A stretch of DNA of 64,000 nucleotides. Source: Limonium bicolor. Taxonomy: Eukaryota; Streptophyta; Magnoliopsida; Caryophyllales; Plumbaginaceae. Below the pieces are notes generated by a model. The model searched no databases. It was given only the letters and a program-made list of their open reading frames with translations, and was not told the DNA's origin. The translations under genes and the position numbers were made by a program. The DNA lies in NCBI GenBank assembly GCA_023374045.1, contig CM041777.1:84562300-84626299 (forward strand). Reading direction: 5' to 3'. Shown here piece by piece: positions 35,135 to 47,199 of this stretch; position 1 is the stretch's first letter; each line of letters opens with the position of its first letter.

Positions 35135-36175
35135 TTTTGTTTTGTGATAGTAATGAGAGTATTTTTTTCACTTTATTGTGTAATTTGGTCAGACATCTAC
35201 ACATCAATCATGTTAGTATATGACTCAACTGAAAAGTTTATGTTTTATAATTGAAACTTCATCAACATTCAAACTATTTCCAAGTCACAAGTCCTAAACA
35301 TAAGAAACCTAACTTTATAAAAATCAAAATTATTGAGTAATAAATTAGTAATGACACATTTAATTGGTATAAAACATTTTAAAGCAAAACATCATTGCTG
35401 GTATTATGAGCACTAAGCTATTGTTTTAATTTTAGTTAGTGAATTACTTTAAACGTGAGTTGTCGACTAAACTAGTGTGCTTGAGTGACCCGAACATGAA
35501 TGTAACATCCTCAAGTACTCACTGTTATGATATTGTGCGCTCTGGCACGTAGGCCGCATTCCTAGGGGTTTCTAGCCCTAAAACGCGTCACAACAAGGAG
35601 ATGTTTCCCATTCATATAAGGAATGGTTCGTTCTTCACTTCAATCGATGTGGGAGATAACCCTCACTAGGTGTTACAGTCCATCCCCTTGGGAGGTCAGC
35701 GCCACCGCGGGCCTACTGGCACACCGATATGGGTCTAGCTTTGATACCTTATGTAACATCGCCAAGTACCCATAGTTGTGATATTGTCCGCTCTAACACG
35801 CAGGCCGCACAGTTTTGTTCCTAGGGTTTCCTAGCCCCAAAAGGTGTCACAACAAGGAGAGGTATCCCCACTCATATAAGGAATGGTTTGTTCTTCACTC
35901 CAATCGATGTGGGAGGTAACCCTCGCTGGGGATTGTAACACTTAGTGAGGGTTACCGTTAATTTATTTCATGTGGTTTGTTGGGTTTACCCAACATGTGT
36001 CGTTCAGTGAGATCTTGATTTTTTTAATCTTTATTATTTTATGATATTAACGAGAATAATTATTTTCCTTAATTTATTAGATAATTTTTTCCAGACATCT
36101 ACACGTCGATCATGGTTAGTATACGTTCAACTGAAAAAGTTTAGGTTTTATAATTAAATTTCATACAACAAGTTT
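35135..36175 (+). repeat. Diverged direct duplication bracketing the TRIM region
   Basis: 35135-35275 and about 36040-36175 share CAGACATCTACACxTCxATCAT, GTTAGTATA, CAACTGAAAAAGTTTA and GTTTTATAATT in the same order. Confidence 0.7.
35501..35940 (-). mobile_element. TRIM (miniature LTR retrotransposon), minus orientation
   Basis: Two direct repeats, 35501-35677 and 35752-35940, both start TGTAACATC and end TTxTAACA or TGTTACA, and share AGGCCGCA, AACAAGGAGA and CAATCGATGTGGGAG. Between them is a 74-bp internal segment. Next to the right-hand repeat, on the minus strand, GGTATCAAAGC (35738-35748) matches the initiator tRNA-Met primer site; at the other end CCAAGGGGATGGAC can serve as the polypurine tract. 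It encodes nothing. Related TGTAACA...ACCGATGTGGGA elements are widespread in eudicots. No target duplication is evident. Confidence 0.8.
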
Positions 36176-36505
36176 TGAGATGCTTAATGAATGAAGATGT
36201 CAATATTATATATATATCATTTGAGAAATGAACATCTATTAGATGTCAAAAATTCCATTATGTGTTTTTGATTTCAAGATTATTGTTTATGGTTGGAACA
36301 CCTATATTAGATTTAGACTTTAACAAAGTCTTTGGGTGAATTTGATTCGGGTGAATTCAGTACAGGTAGATTTCGGTTGTACCAAATTACGATTTGATTA
36401 GAGATATTTCGGAATTTCAGATCACATGATTCAGTTTAAAATCAAGTAGAAAATGTCGGGATCTATTTTTCGGATTCAAATCACTTTACCAGTTCTACTT
36501 GCACA

Positions 36506-37299
36506 TATATCTATATCGTGTACACCTAACTCAGTTTGGTACCTTAGTTGTATAATTAATGAGGGGTTTTTAGAGTTGATTTAGCCATACGATGATTAAG
36601 TTGGGTTTAGGTTATAATTATGAAGACGTTTTTCCTTTTTCTTTTTTGTGAAAGGATAACTACAAAACCCGTCAATAAGTAAAGTTGGGTTATCAATTTT
36701 ATATTGGGCATAAAATTTTCAGCTAATTTCATTACGGGCAAAATTAGGTGTGGATCAATACTTTTTGGCAAATCAAAACATGCTCCAGAACTTCAGCAGT
36801 TCAGCTTGATTTATGATACGCCACTTACTTTATAGGATACCGGCCACTCAACTTTGGATTAATTAACTTAACACCGCTTGGACCTTATATATATGTGATC
36901 ATTGAAAAAGGTAATTAAAATTCTTCTACTAATTGTTAACAGAATAATTTCAAAGTTTACATGCTCAAATAGCATCTTGTGAATTTTTCTTATATACTAT
37001 AAAAATGAGTTAAAATCAAATAGAATCATTAAAATTAAAAATAATCATATATGTAAATCTTAGTTATTTATTATTAAAATTTGAAGTGTATATGGAAATG
37101 AATTTAAGGTATCATCTTATTTATTTTTCTGTATATGCCGTATGCTGTTTTGTAAACAAATTGAGCTAAATAAATTAGAAAAACATAAAATTTTATAAAC
37201 AATATAAAATGTTCTTTTTTTTCTTCACACGTCCATTTATTGACATTTATTGCCGTTGATGACAAGACTAATAAAAATCTAGTTGTCATCATCCTTGAT
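36506..37299. other. AT-rich DNA, no gene seen
   Basis: No recognisable features. Confidence 0.5.
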
Positions 37300-39380
37300 T
37301 GTGAGATACGTTAAGTCTTTCTGATTGTTAACATCTATCATGTAAAGATTTCCTACTCGACAACCTTGAAGTAACACTTCTTGTGTTTCTTTGTTACGAA
37401 TCAGAAAACCCTTTGAGTCGAAGACTACTTCTGATGGACCCTTACGAATCAGTGTTCTTTACGAATTGTACCTATCCCAATTATTCTCCCTTTTCCATTA
37501 TTTCCAAAGGTTGCATTTCCTCCTTTTTGTTCAACAAGTGTGTTAAACTTTGATTTATCTCCACTCATGTGTCTTGAGCAGCCACTATCCATTAACCACC
37601 AGTTTTCCTATTGTGTAAATCCCTGAGATCAAATAATCTATTGTTAGTCTTCGGTACCCAGACGTGCTTGGGCCTAGTTCTTTGTACACCAGAGAATTAT
37701 TCCAGTACTTGTGAGTCCTAGACTGAGAATAGTTTCCATATGTCCAATTTGTATCTCTCTAACTCAACTTCCTACAAAAACCTATACTATGTCCGTATTT
37801 ATGACAAAACTGATATAAGTATTGATTTTTGTTGGTCTTAAGTTTAAAGGCCTTTACCGAGGGACTATGTTCCTGGATCTCATCTCACTCTTTCTTGTCT
37901 GTTATCATACGTGTCAGGTTAACCTTCCTAGTATACCAAACTGGATTTTCTTGTGAGGATATCACCGTTTCTCCCTTTATCTTAGCCAGAGCATCTGATA
38001 AGATCTTATTTTCCTTTTTCAAACTTTCATTCCTCTCCTGAATAGACTTAAACTCAGATTGTGCCGAGCTAGGTAAATCTATGATTCTCTTAGTTAAAGC
38101 TCTTATAAATTTTATCTGTGAATTGTCTTCAGTTTTGGACTCAGAAATAACATTCCTAGAAAAATCCTTCAATAATTGTTTTTTTTTAATTTTAACCTTT
38201 GCAATAGTAGTAGTCAACAAAGTAAATAACTCTTTCTTTAACAAAGAATTAGAAGCATTTTCAATGAGTTCAGGACTTACCTTTTCTCTTTTTATGACTC
38301 CTTGTCATCCGTCGCTTGCTATCATGCAATTTTTTCATCCATGGTCACGCTAATATTCTTGTCATCTTCTATCATGATAGTCATGCAAACCTATGCGGTT
38401 TCTGCAGTCTCTGAGTCTGAGTCTGATACATCTTGTCCCCAAGCAGCTGCTGCAGCTTCAGTGAATTTCTTGACCTTCTCTCAAAAACTTTCCTTTGGTC
38501 TAAGAGTATAATCTTTTACCATATGTCCTAGTTTGTTACACCTGAAGCATATAATTTGCTCCTTTTTTTTTGATTTGTACTTGTCAGACCTTGATCCTGA
38601 ACCTCTTCTACCACCGAATATTTTCCTAATTTCGTTTGTAATCATGGTGACCTCATCCTTATTTATTTCATCATCATCTATCTCATTCAAGAATACTTGC
38701 ATTTGGATTCACTAGCTCGCCTCTCATCTTACCTTCATAAACCATCAGTTCTGAACCCAACTCTTCAAAGGATAATTTGGATAAATCTTTTGTAGATTGC
38801 AGGATAGTAGTGAAATTTAACCATTCTTTACACAAACTATTGAGAAATCTCTCATTAACAACATTGTTAGAGAGAACCTCTCAAACAGTCTTGAGCTCAT
38901 AAAGTATCTTGTTGAATCGTTCTAGTGTTTGCGAGATTGTCTCCCCTTCCATCATCTTAAAAATTTTGAATTGTCGTTTGAGTTGTTTACCTTTCGCCTT
39001 TTTAACATAATCAATTCCAGCATATGTTGTTTTAAGAAAACCCCATACTTCCTTGGCAGTACGCAATCCCAGTACCTTCGGTTGGTCTGAGTCTGACAGC
39101 GATGACATAATGATTCTTCGTGCTTGTCTGTCTTTGCTAATCAACTTGTTGTCATTCTTGTTCCAGCTAGCTCTTGGTTTTTCTTTAGAAACTCCATTTT
39201 CTTTGATTCTAGGCTTAAGATCTCCTTCAGTCGCTACATCGCAAAACTGTAAGTTGATGGAAATGGTCTTCCATCTGCTCACACCAATTAGTGTAGTTGA
39301 ATTTAGTAAGCTTTGGGGGTTTAACACAGTAGGAATTCATCCCTTGAAGATTTCTCTTCTACAGAAAAAGAAGAACCTTA
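37300..39380 (-). pseudogene. Copia gag-protease region, truncated
   Basis: Minus strand from the primer site down. 38881-39327 is a UBN2-type gag (RQARRIIMSSLSDSD, AKEVWGFLKTTYAG, KRQFKIFKMMEGE). 38481-38702 has a zinc knuckle CFRCNKLGHMVKDY in which the last cysteine is tyrosine. 37885-38244 is a lysine/glutamate-rich coiled-coil-like stretch, and near 37800 a second CHKYGHSIGFC knuckle occurs. Near 37480-37597 the aspartic protease reads MDSGCSRHMSGDKSKF. A GCRVGNLYMIDV piece near 37330 is the start of the GAG-pre-integrase domain, after which the element ends. Integrase, RT and the 3' LTR are absent. Frames are broken repeatedly. Confidence 0.85.
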
Positions 39381-39391
39381 CTCTGATACCA
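39381..39391 (-). other. Copia primer-binding site (initiator tRNA-Met)
   Basis: On the minus strand TGGTATCAGAG, complementary to the 3' end of tRNA-iMet, three bases after the LTR end. Confidence 0.85.
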
Positions 39392-39393
39392 AT

Positions 39394-39919
39394 TGAAAGT
39401 TCATACTCTGTGAGTTTAGGTCTGAGGAGATAAATAACAGAAGTGCCAAAGACAAATGCAAATGTGATTTGAATTAAGAAATAGCTTCACAGATCTCACT
39501 AGATACAAAGTTCTCACGTTGAGAAATCCTTCTTAACAATCACACGAGAACACCCCTTCCCTGATATAGTTAGATTACATTCCTAACAACACTACTATGA
39601 ACTAACACTCACCTTTTCTCTATTTTGTTCTAACTGAATATACACTCTTCTGAATTTCAATCTCTTGTACAATGTGTTTGACAAATTACAATCTTTCTCT
39701 CTTCTTTGTGTTAATCGCCGTAACTTTTAATCCTAACTTTTCTTTTCTTTTAATAAGCCGAAGTTAGGATAATATCTATCTTCCGAGATTATCTTTATCT
39801 TTAACGAATAAAGTAAATCTCGCTAGATATTTATTTTATCCTTAAGTTATAAGTTTAAGACTGATCGCATAATGATCTTCAGTATCATACTGAGTTTGCC
39901 GATCAAAATAGCATCAACA
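39394..39919 (-). mobile_element. 5' LTR of the Copia element (~526 bp)
   Basis: Begins (minus) TGTTGATGCTATTTTGATC and ends GAGTATGAACTTTCA next to the primer site. The outer end is judged only by the TG and the usual length, as no partner LTR is present. Confidence 0.6.
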
Positions 39920-40243
39920 ATCCTCCAGGAAATAGGGATGGCAACAACTCTAATTTCAACTCTGCATGGCCAAAGATGGAAGAGTCACCAGCCTTCTTGG
40001 TTGGTAAGAAGCGTCAATTACCTGACGATCCTTGACGGGGCGGGACCGATGTCTAAAAAGGGAAAGCATACCCCAAGCCTAGTTTTTGACCTGATCTTTC
40101 AAGACGAGCCGGAAGAGGATGATCCTAGTATCCCTAATATTACGACAACCCTTGCCTCAAAGGGTTGCCTAAATAAATGATCCTCATGGGTGCGGTTTGC
40201 AAAGATGGGGTACAACTCTCTAGCAACCCCACATGTTTTTGGC
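39920..40243. other. Short unassigned segment
   Basis: A plus-strand frame (39872-40180) runs through it, with an acidic FQDEPEEDDPSIP stretch. It could be the tail of another element, but I recognise no domain. Confidence 0.25.
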
Positions 40244-43200
40244 TGAAATACCCCCCACATTAATACTCCTAATTAATCATGAATTAATTAAATGGAAGAG
40301 TTTAATCAAAGGTTAGTCATTGAATAATAAAGACTAACAAACCTTAATTCATCAACGAATTAAATAACCTTTAACATACATAAACAATACGTATAGTCCG
40401 AGATGGGCACTAAGCCCCACATGAAATAATGGACTGAAGAGGAAACATTTATAAGGATAAATTAACTACTAATGTTAATGTAACATGTAACACATCAATA
40501 CATGAACTAAGATCACAAATCATGTGAGAGAATCATGTAGTATACTTTATATAATCATAATGAATAGTAAAGTATACCAATTACTCAAAAACACAGGGAA
40601 TGCACTTTAATACAAAGGAATACACCTTAGAACAAGGTAACACACATGTTACAACCAAACACATGAAATAAGTCCAAAAGGTACAACATATATGTCATAA
40701 TATTATACGTCACAAAGTGGCAAATCAAAACCCCAAAAATATCTTGTGGCCGGTTTTGAAGGAGGGAAAAGTACAACCAAAAAGTAATTTCAACTTTGGG
40801 AGGAAGCTTCCTAATTCACTAAAGTCTTCTTCTAGGGAACTATGACTCTTCTTACTCACACCCTCTCACTCCCTCATTTCCTTGCCCATGCTGCTGTCGT
40901 CCATGCTCATCCTCCAGCCGAGAGTAAGCTGCTTTCTTTTTCCATTTTCTTCCTTTTGAAACTCCATTGATGAACACTTAAGGTTCTTGACTAACACCTT
41001 GCATAAATCCTTGTTTTGTCTTGAATATTCCCATTTATTCATCAAAGAACAACACCAATCCTCCCTCTCTTCTTTGACCAATTTTGAAGGCAAGAAACAA
41101 CACAAAGGAAGCTAGGAGAAGTTCAACAAGAACAAAGGTAAAAATGTGCTCTAAGACTACAAGTGTCTTTCTTTCATTTTGATAGCCAAAAATGTGGTTC
41201 AAATAGCTCACTTTCTTCACTTGTTTTAAAAAAATTTGGAGCTCCTTCAACACCTCTTTGATGGTAAAAAAATTCTAGTGAAATAAGCTCCAACTTGTGT
41301 TAAAAATTCAACCTAAAGGTGAGCCTTGAAGTAAGGTGTTTAAGTGCCTAAGCTATCTTCCATCTTTAGCTCTACCAAGAAACTAACCTTCTACATGCCA
41401 GACCTTTCCAACGTTTTAAAGAGGAGAAACTTCCATTTTGACTCACAAGGTAAAAACTAACCTTAAGGCCATTTTTGTGCTCTAAGCTTTAGATGATTTT
41501 TAAGGAGTCTAAAAGACCCTAAATTTGAACCTTTCTTCTCCTTGTATCATGCCTGAAAATTGAGTGCAAAGTTGGACATTAACTTTTTAGCTCCAAAACT
41601 AGCTTTTGACCTTGGTTTTTTCTTCTGATTTTCGTCGCTATATTGTGTAAGAGAGGACAGTAAGATTATTGGTACAATTCAAAGGTTTGACAAGTGTTAT
41701 AAACACCATAGCTTAACTTAAATCCTTACCCTCTTTAGTGTTGATTTAATGTTTTAAGTTGCTCTATGATATATGTGTGGCCGAAGATTAACCTTCAAAA
41801 ATGGTCTACAATGACCTAGGGATGGATATAAACTTGTATTAAAATATTTGGTAAAGTTAACTAATGGCTTAAGGACTTAAATGCCAAATTATAAAGTTTA
41901 AGTGGCTATGTTGTAAAAATAGAGACTTGGGTAGTATAGGTACTTATTGGTCCAAAAATCAATGTGTTTTATGGATATTTTGATGTATTAAAAAGTATAT
42001 AATATGTTTTATAACATAGCCCAATGTTTGGGCCTTTTCATAAGTATTTTGGTGTATTTTATGTCTTTAAAAGCATTTAAAATATTGATATATAAGTTGT
42101 AACATCTGGAATTATAAGGGCAGTTTGATGATGTAAAAAGACTTCAAATTAAGTTATGGCGGGAGGAGTTTAGAGACAAAAATTGACCTTAAGAGTGCAT
42201 GTAAGTTTATTTATGGACTTAGCAAAAATGTGGTCAAAAGGATAGGTTAATATTGTAAGAAAATAGAGTTTAGGGTGGTTAATAATTAATAAAGCTGAAA
42301 TATAGGAATTTAGTTTGGTTAGAAATGAAAATCATGAGTTGAAGTAAGTTTAGGGGCTACTTATAAAATCTTGAAATTTGTGGGGCCAATGCATGATTTC
42401 TGGAAAATAATGAGCAGTATAGAATAAACTTGGTCAATCCTAGTTGGAGATAGAGTATTGATCAAAATTGGGAAAGAAAGAATGTTGAAGTTTAAATTAA
42501 ATAAGATTGTAGTATATTGTAAAGACTATAAAACTAGTGGGGTAAACCATAAATATGGGAAAACTAATGTAGAAACTGAAAATGACCTTGGGGTCTGTTT
42601 GAGAAATTCTAAAAGTATAAAGGGTAGTTTGGAATTAATTAATGGAAGGATTAAAATTAAGAGATAATTGAAATTAGTGGTAAATTGTAAAGATTAGAAA
42701 ATACATGAGGGCTAAACCGTAAATAAAGAAAGTTTTGGGGTGAATTCAAAATTTAGACAGTTTAGGTGTTGTTTGGAAATTTGAGGGAATTTGAAGTGAA
42801 ACTTAGGAATAATTGAGTTGGAAATTAAAACTATAGGTTATATAAGTATAAAGGTATTTAATTGTAAACTTTGGATGATATTTGGGGATATAATGTAATA
42901 AACAAAAATATCGGAGTACATTAACATGCTATACGTGACATAGTAAATAAATACCATAGGAACTAGTAAGATTTTTATGTAACATTTGCATGTATAAAAC
43001 ATACAATATAAAACAAATGTAAGTGTATGTTATATATATATATGATATATATAAAATAACTAGGAAGGTTAATATAAATGTGACATTGAAATTTTTTTTT
43101 TGAGAACAAACTCATATATATATACAAATATATATAATGAAGGATTGGAACTTTGGAAAAATTATATAAGAGATTGGGTTTATACAATTGAGATTGAATT

Positions 43201-43345
43201 GTAAAGGTTGAGATTACTAGGAAGGTTAAGATAATGCTATTAATGACATTAACACTTATAAGCACGTGTGTGTCTATACAAGTGTACTAAAGTCAAGAGG
43301 ATAAAAGTAACATTAGTATGACATTTGAATTGATGAGAATTATAT

Positions 43346-43385
43346 ATATATACACACACACATATATATATATATATATATTATA
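43346..43385. repeat. TA/CA microsatellite
   Basis: Runs of TATATA followed by CACACACA and TATATATA. Confidence 0.9.
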
Positions 43386-43895
43386 TACAAATACAAAGAG
43401 GATGCAAATGAATAAAAACCGTTATATCCGAAAACGCTAAGGATTTAACACATACCGTTAATTTAAATATAGGGACGAGATAGCCGGGGTTGTTAGGTGG
43501 GAGTAGGCTAGCGCCTAATTGGCCCAAGTATGGTTTTGTTGTACCCTGCGTGTTACCGAGGCTACCTTGGCTTGTGTGCTGTTTGTTGTGTGAAACGACT
43601 AATAAGATAATTGCATGGAAACATATTATTGTATTGTTTGCGTTATTGTATTTCTCTAACCTTGACCCACTATGTGTGTACTACTAACTACACTTTATAG
43701 TAGACATGAAATACACATAAGGATCATATAATAACGGTTAGAAGAACTAAGAGGATAAGTGTATGGATTTATCTAACAGTGAAATTATATGAGAATTATC
43801 TCACTAACTTCCCTTCAATACTTGGTCGACTTTCAAAACCGAGATGGTCAAACTAACTTACTAGAAGTAGGACACACATTCCAATATACTTCTAA

Positions 43896-44100
43896 GGAAA
43901 ATTCACGATATACCCTTGTTTTCTTTCGTAATTCACAATATACCCCTGTGATTTTCGTAATTCAACTTTAAACATGCTTAAATGTTGTCCAAAATTGATG
44001 AAATTTTACATGGACGATGCTAAATTGTTATATTTCGGTCCAATATCAAATTTGAAGTTTTTTAAGCTCACATGTGACCTGTGGGATCCAATGAATATGT
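43896..44100. mobile_element. Half copy (left arm) of the foldback MITE
   Basis: Matches the left arm of 12996-13403 and 62333-62744 from GGAAAATTCACGATATACCC to GGGATCCAATGAATATGT, then stops at the centre of symmetry. The right arm is absent. Confidence 0.85.
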
Positions 44101-44999
44101 GCATTAGAGAGGAGTCTGGGATGGTTTCAGTCGTGCATGCATTTGTATGGAGACGGTATCTGCATTAGATCCGCTTCTGTAGAACCATTGTCTTCATACA
44201 TGGTCATCCTTGAGTCAGTGATTGACTTCGATCGCCATTGGCATAGTGCTGGGGCGTGGTTAAAAACTTGTTTCCTTGAGTTAGAGATTAGCTCTGATCG
44301 TCTATCAGCTCACTGCTACAGGACGGGGTTTGAACATACGTCATAGTGATGATTGTTCATTTAAGAATTCAATACTCATCTAACAGGGTTCATACATACC
44401 CGAATGAGTTATGATCGACTTTGATTGAGATAATCCCATTGTGAGGATTAAAAGAGGATTTGTAAGATAAGGTCGCATACGAGATTCTAAATTTAATCTC
44501 AAGGCCTAGGAATGAACAGAGACTGACTCATTGTATTCGAAGTCGTACTCTTGTTTTGTTAAAACATTTTGATTTGAATGTTTACTGTTACATGCTATCA
44601 TACTGGGTGTTTACTGCATTTCATCATATTGTTTAATAAAATCAACCGCATGTATACCGACCATTTAGTCATGTGTAGCCCGGTAACAAAGCGGGTTACA
44701 CGTTATCATACTCGATGAACGGTTATGCTGGGCCCGTTATGGCCTAACCAATTAAGGTACTTGATTGAAGACGGGACTCGTTCGAAGTATAGATAAGGTA
44801 GAATCCTTTGGGTATACTTTTGAATTTTGATTTACCTTGGGTAGGATCATACACTCTTATGTATATTTTGGTTAAGTAGTAAATGAACTTGTATTTTGAT
44901 TCAGGATTTGTAGAAACTCGGTATGTTATTGTTATGGAGTTTTAAGTTTGAATTTCTAGTTTATCAGACGATGACTTTGTGATTGAAAGACCTTGCCAA

Positions 45000-45088
45000 T
45001 CACGTGGTGACTGACGGCGGTAACACTAGAAGCTTGTTGAATTCCCGCTGTGATTGTACGACACTAGAAGTTTGTTGAATTTCCGCTG
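45000..45088 (+). repeat. Direct duplication of a ~38-bp segment at the LTR end
   Basis: ACACTAGAAGCTTGTTGAATT...CCGCTGTGATTGTACG is followed immediately by ACACTAGAAGTTTGTTGAATT...CCGCTG. Confidence 0.85.
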
Positions 45089-45089
45089 T

Positions 45090-45150
45090 TGTAACACCCC
45101 TACCGCTAATCCTCTAATGACTGTCTAATCGTCTCGGTCACCTTACTACT
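45090..45150 (-). repeat. Inverted terminal segment of a Tekay-like LTR
   Basis: TGTAACACCCCTACCGCTAAT followed by GTCTAATCGTCTCGGTCACC matches 57714-57775 in the same plus-strand direction, i.e. the minus-oriented LTR end. The adjoining 44940-45088 matches the same LTR in the opposite orientation. The end of the plus-oriented LTR is therefore flipped. Confidence 0.7.
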
Positions 45151-45289
45151 ATGACAATGGGTCCACGGGTATCCATTTCACCCGGTCACCTGACCCGCTA
45201 AACCGGGTGAAAAACCCGCATGAAACGGGTGAAAAACGGGTGACGGGTGGAACGGGTGCGGGTACGGGTCAGGTGATGGGTGAACATTT
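45151..45289. mobile_element. Fragment of an ACCCG-rich hAT terminus
   Basis: GACAATGGGTCCACGGGTA followed by dense CACCCG/CGGGTGA motifs matches the subterminal part of the hAT at 2470-4594. The outer six bases (TAGGGA) are missing, and the right side is fused to the truncated Athila LTR. Confidence 0.65.
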
Positions 45290-45993
45290 ATATAGAAGTA
45301 AAGAGGAGGAAGAAGACAAGGATGGGTGAACATTTATATAGAAGTAAAGAGGAGGAAGAAGACAAGGCTGGAGCATGCGTGAAGAAATTAAGGAGTGCGG
45401 CGCCTGATATTGCTGATGGGGTAGATCGATATGTTTGTAGGCGCCGCAAATGAGGAAAAACAGCGAAGGCGGTGCAGATCTTCAATCGTGTGATTTCTGG
45501 ATTTGGCGTAGTCATTTTACACGTGTCCGGATTTGTGTCCGGACAGGGCTCATCAGGACGTGAGACGTCCGCGTAAGGACACAAATGTCCTAGCGAGATC
45601 TGTTCGTGTCCGAGTTTGAGTCCGCGTAAGGACACAATCTCTTGCTTCCTGTCCGCGTTTGCGTTCGCGTAAGGACACAATCTCTTGCTTCCTGTCCGCG
45701 TTTGCGTCCGTGTAAGGACACATGTATTTCGTCTCATCTTGTTCTGCAAACTTCGACAGGCTCTAGATTCTTCGTTTGAGCTCCGTTTTTAGATCTGTTT
45801 GCGCCTACGCGTTCGTCTTTTCATCTACTTTGCTCCTAGCTTGGTTTTCCTCATGTTTAACTAATAAATATGTAAGATAGCCAATAAAACATAAACTAAA
45901 GGAAACCTAACCAAAGTGGAGAAATGAGCAAGAAAAGTGATAATATAACATATGAAATATACCCATAAAACATGCTCATTTGGACACTTATCA
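45290..45993 (-). mobile_element. Truncated 3' LTR of the Athila-like element
   Basis: Begins (minus) TGATAAGTGTCCAAATGAGC at 45993 and matches the 5' LTR from 54768 down to about 54040, where it breaks. A 46-bp piece around the break (GATGGGTGAACATTTATATA...AAGACAAG) is duplicated in tandem at about 45278-45323 and 45324-45367. Confidence 0.9.
45530..45722. repeat. LTR minisatellite (GTCCGCGTAAGGACACAAT)
   Basis: Copies of TCCGCGTAAGGACACAATC and CTCTTGCTTCCTGTCCGCGTT; GTCC and GGAC make each unit partly self-complementary. The 5' LTR array (54236-54497) has one or two more units. Confidence 0.85.
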
Positions 45994-46010
45994 CACCCCC
46001 ACACATTACC
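45994..46010 (-). other. Polypurine tract of the Athila-like element
   Basis: Minus strand GGTAATGTGTGGGGGTG directly before the LTR, preceded by TTTTGCTTGAGGACAAGCAA. Confidence 0.75.
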
Positions 46011-47190
46011 TTTTGCTTGTCCTCAAGCAAAACCATGTACCCAAGAAAGTAGGGAATGCTCAATACTAACAAATATTATTATGAAGGGTAGGATAAGGAG
46101 GTGAACAATATGCGACTTAAACTTTTTGAGGAGTGTGAACCATCACCTACTGGTGGCATAGGTGTGCTCAGGGTAAAAACAAAATTTAGAGTTTCGGGGT
46201 ATGATCCGGAGTGCTTCAATGTTTCTCAGTTGGGTGACTTTGAGAACTTTTACCACGACCAACTTCTCTCAAGTATGGGCATTGAGGAGAAAACAAAAGG
46301 AAAATATTTATGCATTTGTTTCATTTCACTTGCATAAGAGATGAAGATAATATGTAGGCATTAAGCCTTTGTATTTAAGAACACTCAACTCTCATTTGTT
46401 GGTTACCAATGGTGTCTCGCAAGTCCCTTGTTTATTTTTTTTCTTTGGACAGAGAAGCACCCCTTAGCAATCCCTAAGAGAGAAGACAGAAAGAACCCCT
46501 GAGCAATAAAAATCCAACCATTGCAGATCATTTGGTCACACCACGTAAAAACGCTCCTCAAGAGCAATCATTAATCAATAATTTTGTACCATTTATCCCA
46601 CAATTCATAATAGTATTTGTTCATAAAGAGAACAACCTACATCAGCAGGGTCCATAATTTTAAATTTTGGACAAACGCAAGATAAGCAGAGAGATTAAAC
46701 ATTTTTAGCACAAAATATTTCACCGAAAAGGGCACTCCCCCATACTTAAATTGAACAGTGCCCTCATTGTTCACCAGAAAAAACAAGGGAAGGTTTCAGA
46801 AGACCTTTTCGGTAAGTAGATAAATAGAGAAAACACAAAGGTCACAAATAAACATTTGAGCACAGGAGCTGTCTACAGCAGAATTCAACATAGTAAAAGC
46901 AGAATTAAAGAAACTAGTACTCCCCTAAGATTGTTGTTGCTTGCGTTATAGGAGTTCCCCCACATTTGAGCTTCAACCTCAAGTAGCGCAACTTGGTTGT
47001 GGTGTAGACATGAAGTTGCACGGCATAAGACACTAGAAGCAACTATACTACAAACGGGGTTAAGAGTTTAGCAAAAACAAAATTTTAAAGAGAACCTGGA
47101 AATTAAAAGAAAATAAAAGCAAATGAAAGAAAATTTCATCCGGGTTGCCTCCCGGAAAGCTGCCCTTCTTTAACGTCTTGGCTAGACGCT
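46011..47190 (-). other. Non-coding region between pol and PPT of the Athila-like element
   Basis: In intact Athila elements an env-like ORF can lie here. I see no convincing minus-strand ORF. A 78-codon plus-strand frame at 46101-46337 is antisense to the element and unrecognised. Near 47120-47180 the minus strand carries GTCTAGCCAAGACGTTAAAG and CCGGGAGGCAACCCGG, a motif commonly found just after pol in this group. Confidence 0.6.
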
Positions 47191-47199
47191 TTGAAGCGT

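Larger units (their letters stand above)
34348..36497. mobile_element. hAT-like element (2.15 kb) with perfect 8-bp TSD
   Basis: CTTGCACA flanks it exactly at 34340-34347 and 36498-36505. The ends are TAGATCTGACAATTTGGGTC and (inverted) TAGAACTGGTAAAGTGATTT, a weak but collinear TIR. Subterminal parts contain GGTTCAG/GGGTGA-type motifs. No transposase is seen. Inside are a GC-rich array, a TRIM and a direct duplication of ~130 bp. Confidence 0.85.
40244..45088 (+). mobile_element. Tekay-like LTR in plus orientation (solo or orphan)
   Basis: Starts TGAAATACCCCCCACATT, comparable to TGAAATACCCCGAACTTT at the outer end of the Tekay LTR (61543, minus). The last ~200 bp (ACTCGGTATGTTATTG, TTTATCAGAC, GTGACTGACGGC, TTTCCGCTG) follow, in order, the reverse complement of 57780-57990 in that LTR. 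At about 4.8 kb it is longer than its 3.83-kb relative and includes a half foldback MITE. No adjoining gag or pol. The final ~60 bp are inverted (see 45090-45150). Confidence 0.5.

Noticed and set aside
34751..35254. 167-codon plus-strand frame in GC-rich DNA
   Set aside because: It follows a degenerate GC-rich repeat where all frames lack stops; the encoded low-complexity C/P/R/S-rich peptide has no family.
46101..46337. 78-codon plus-strand ORF antisense to the Athila-like element
   Set aside because: No recognised domain, opposite orientation to the element, and a short length expected by chance.
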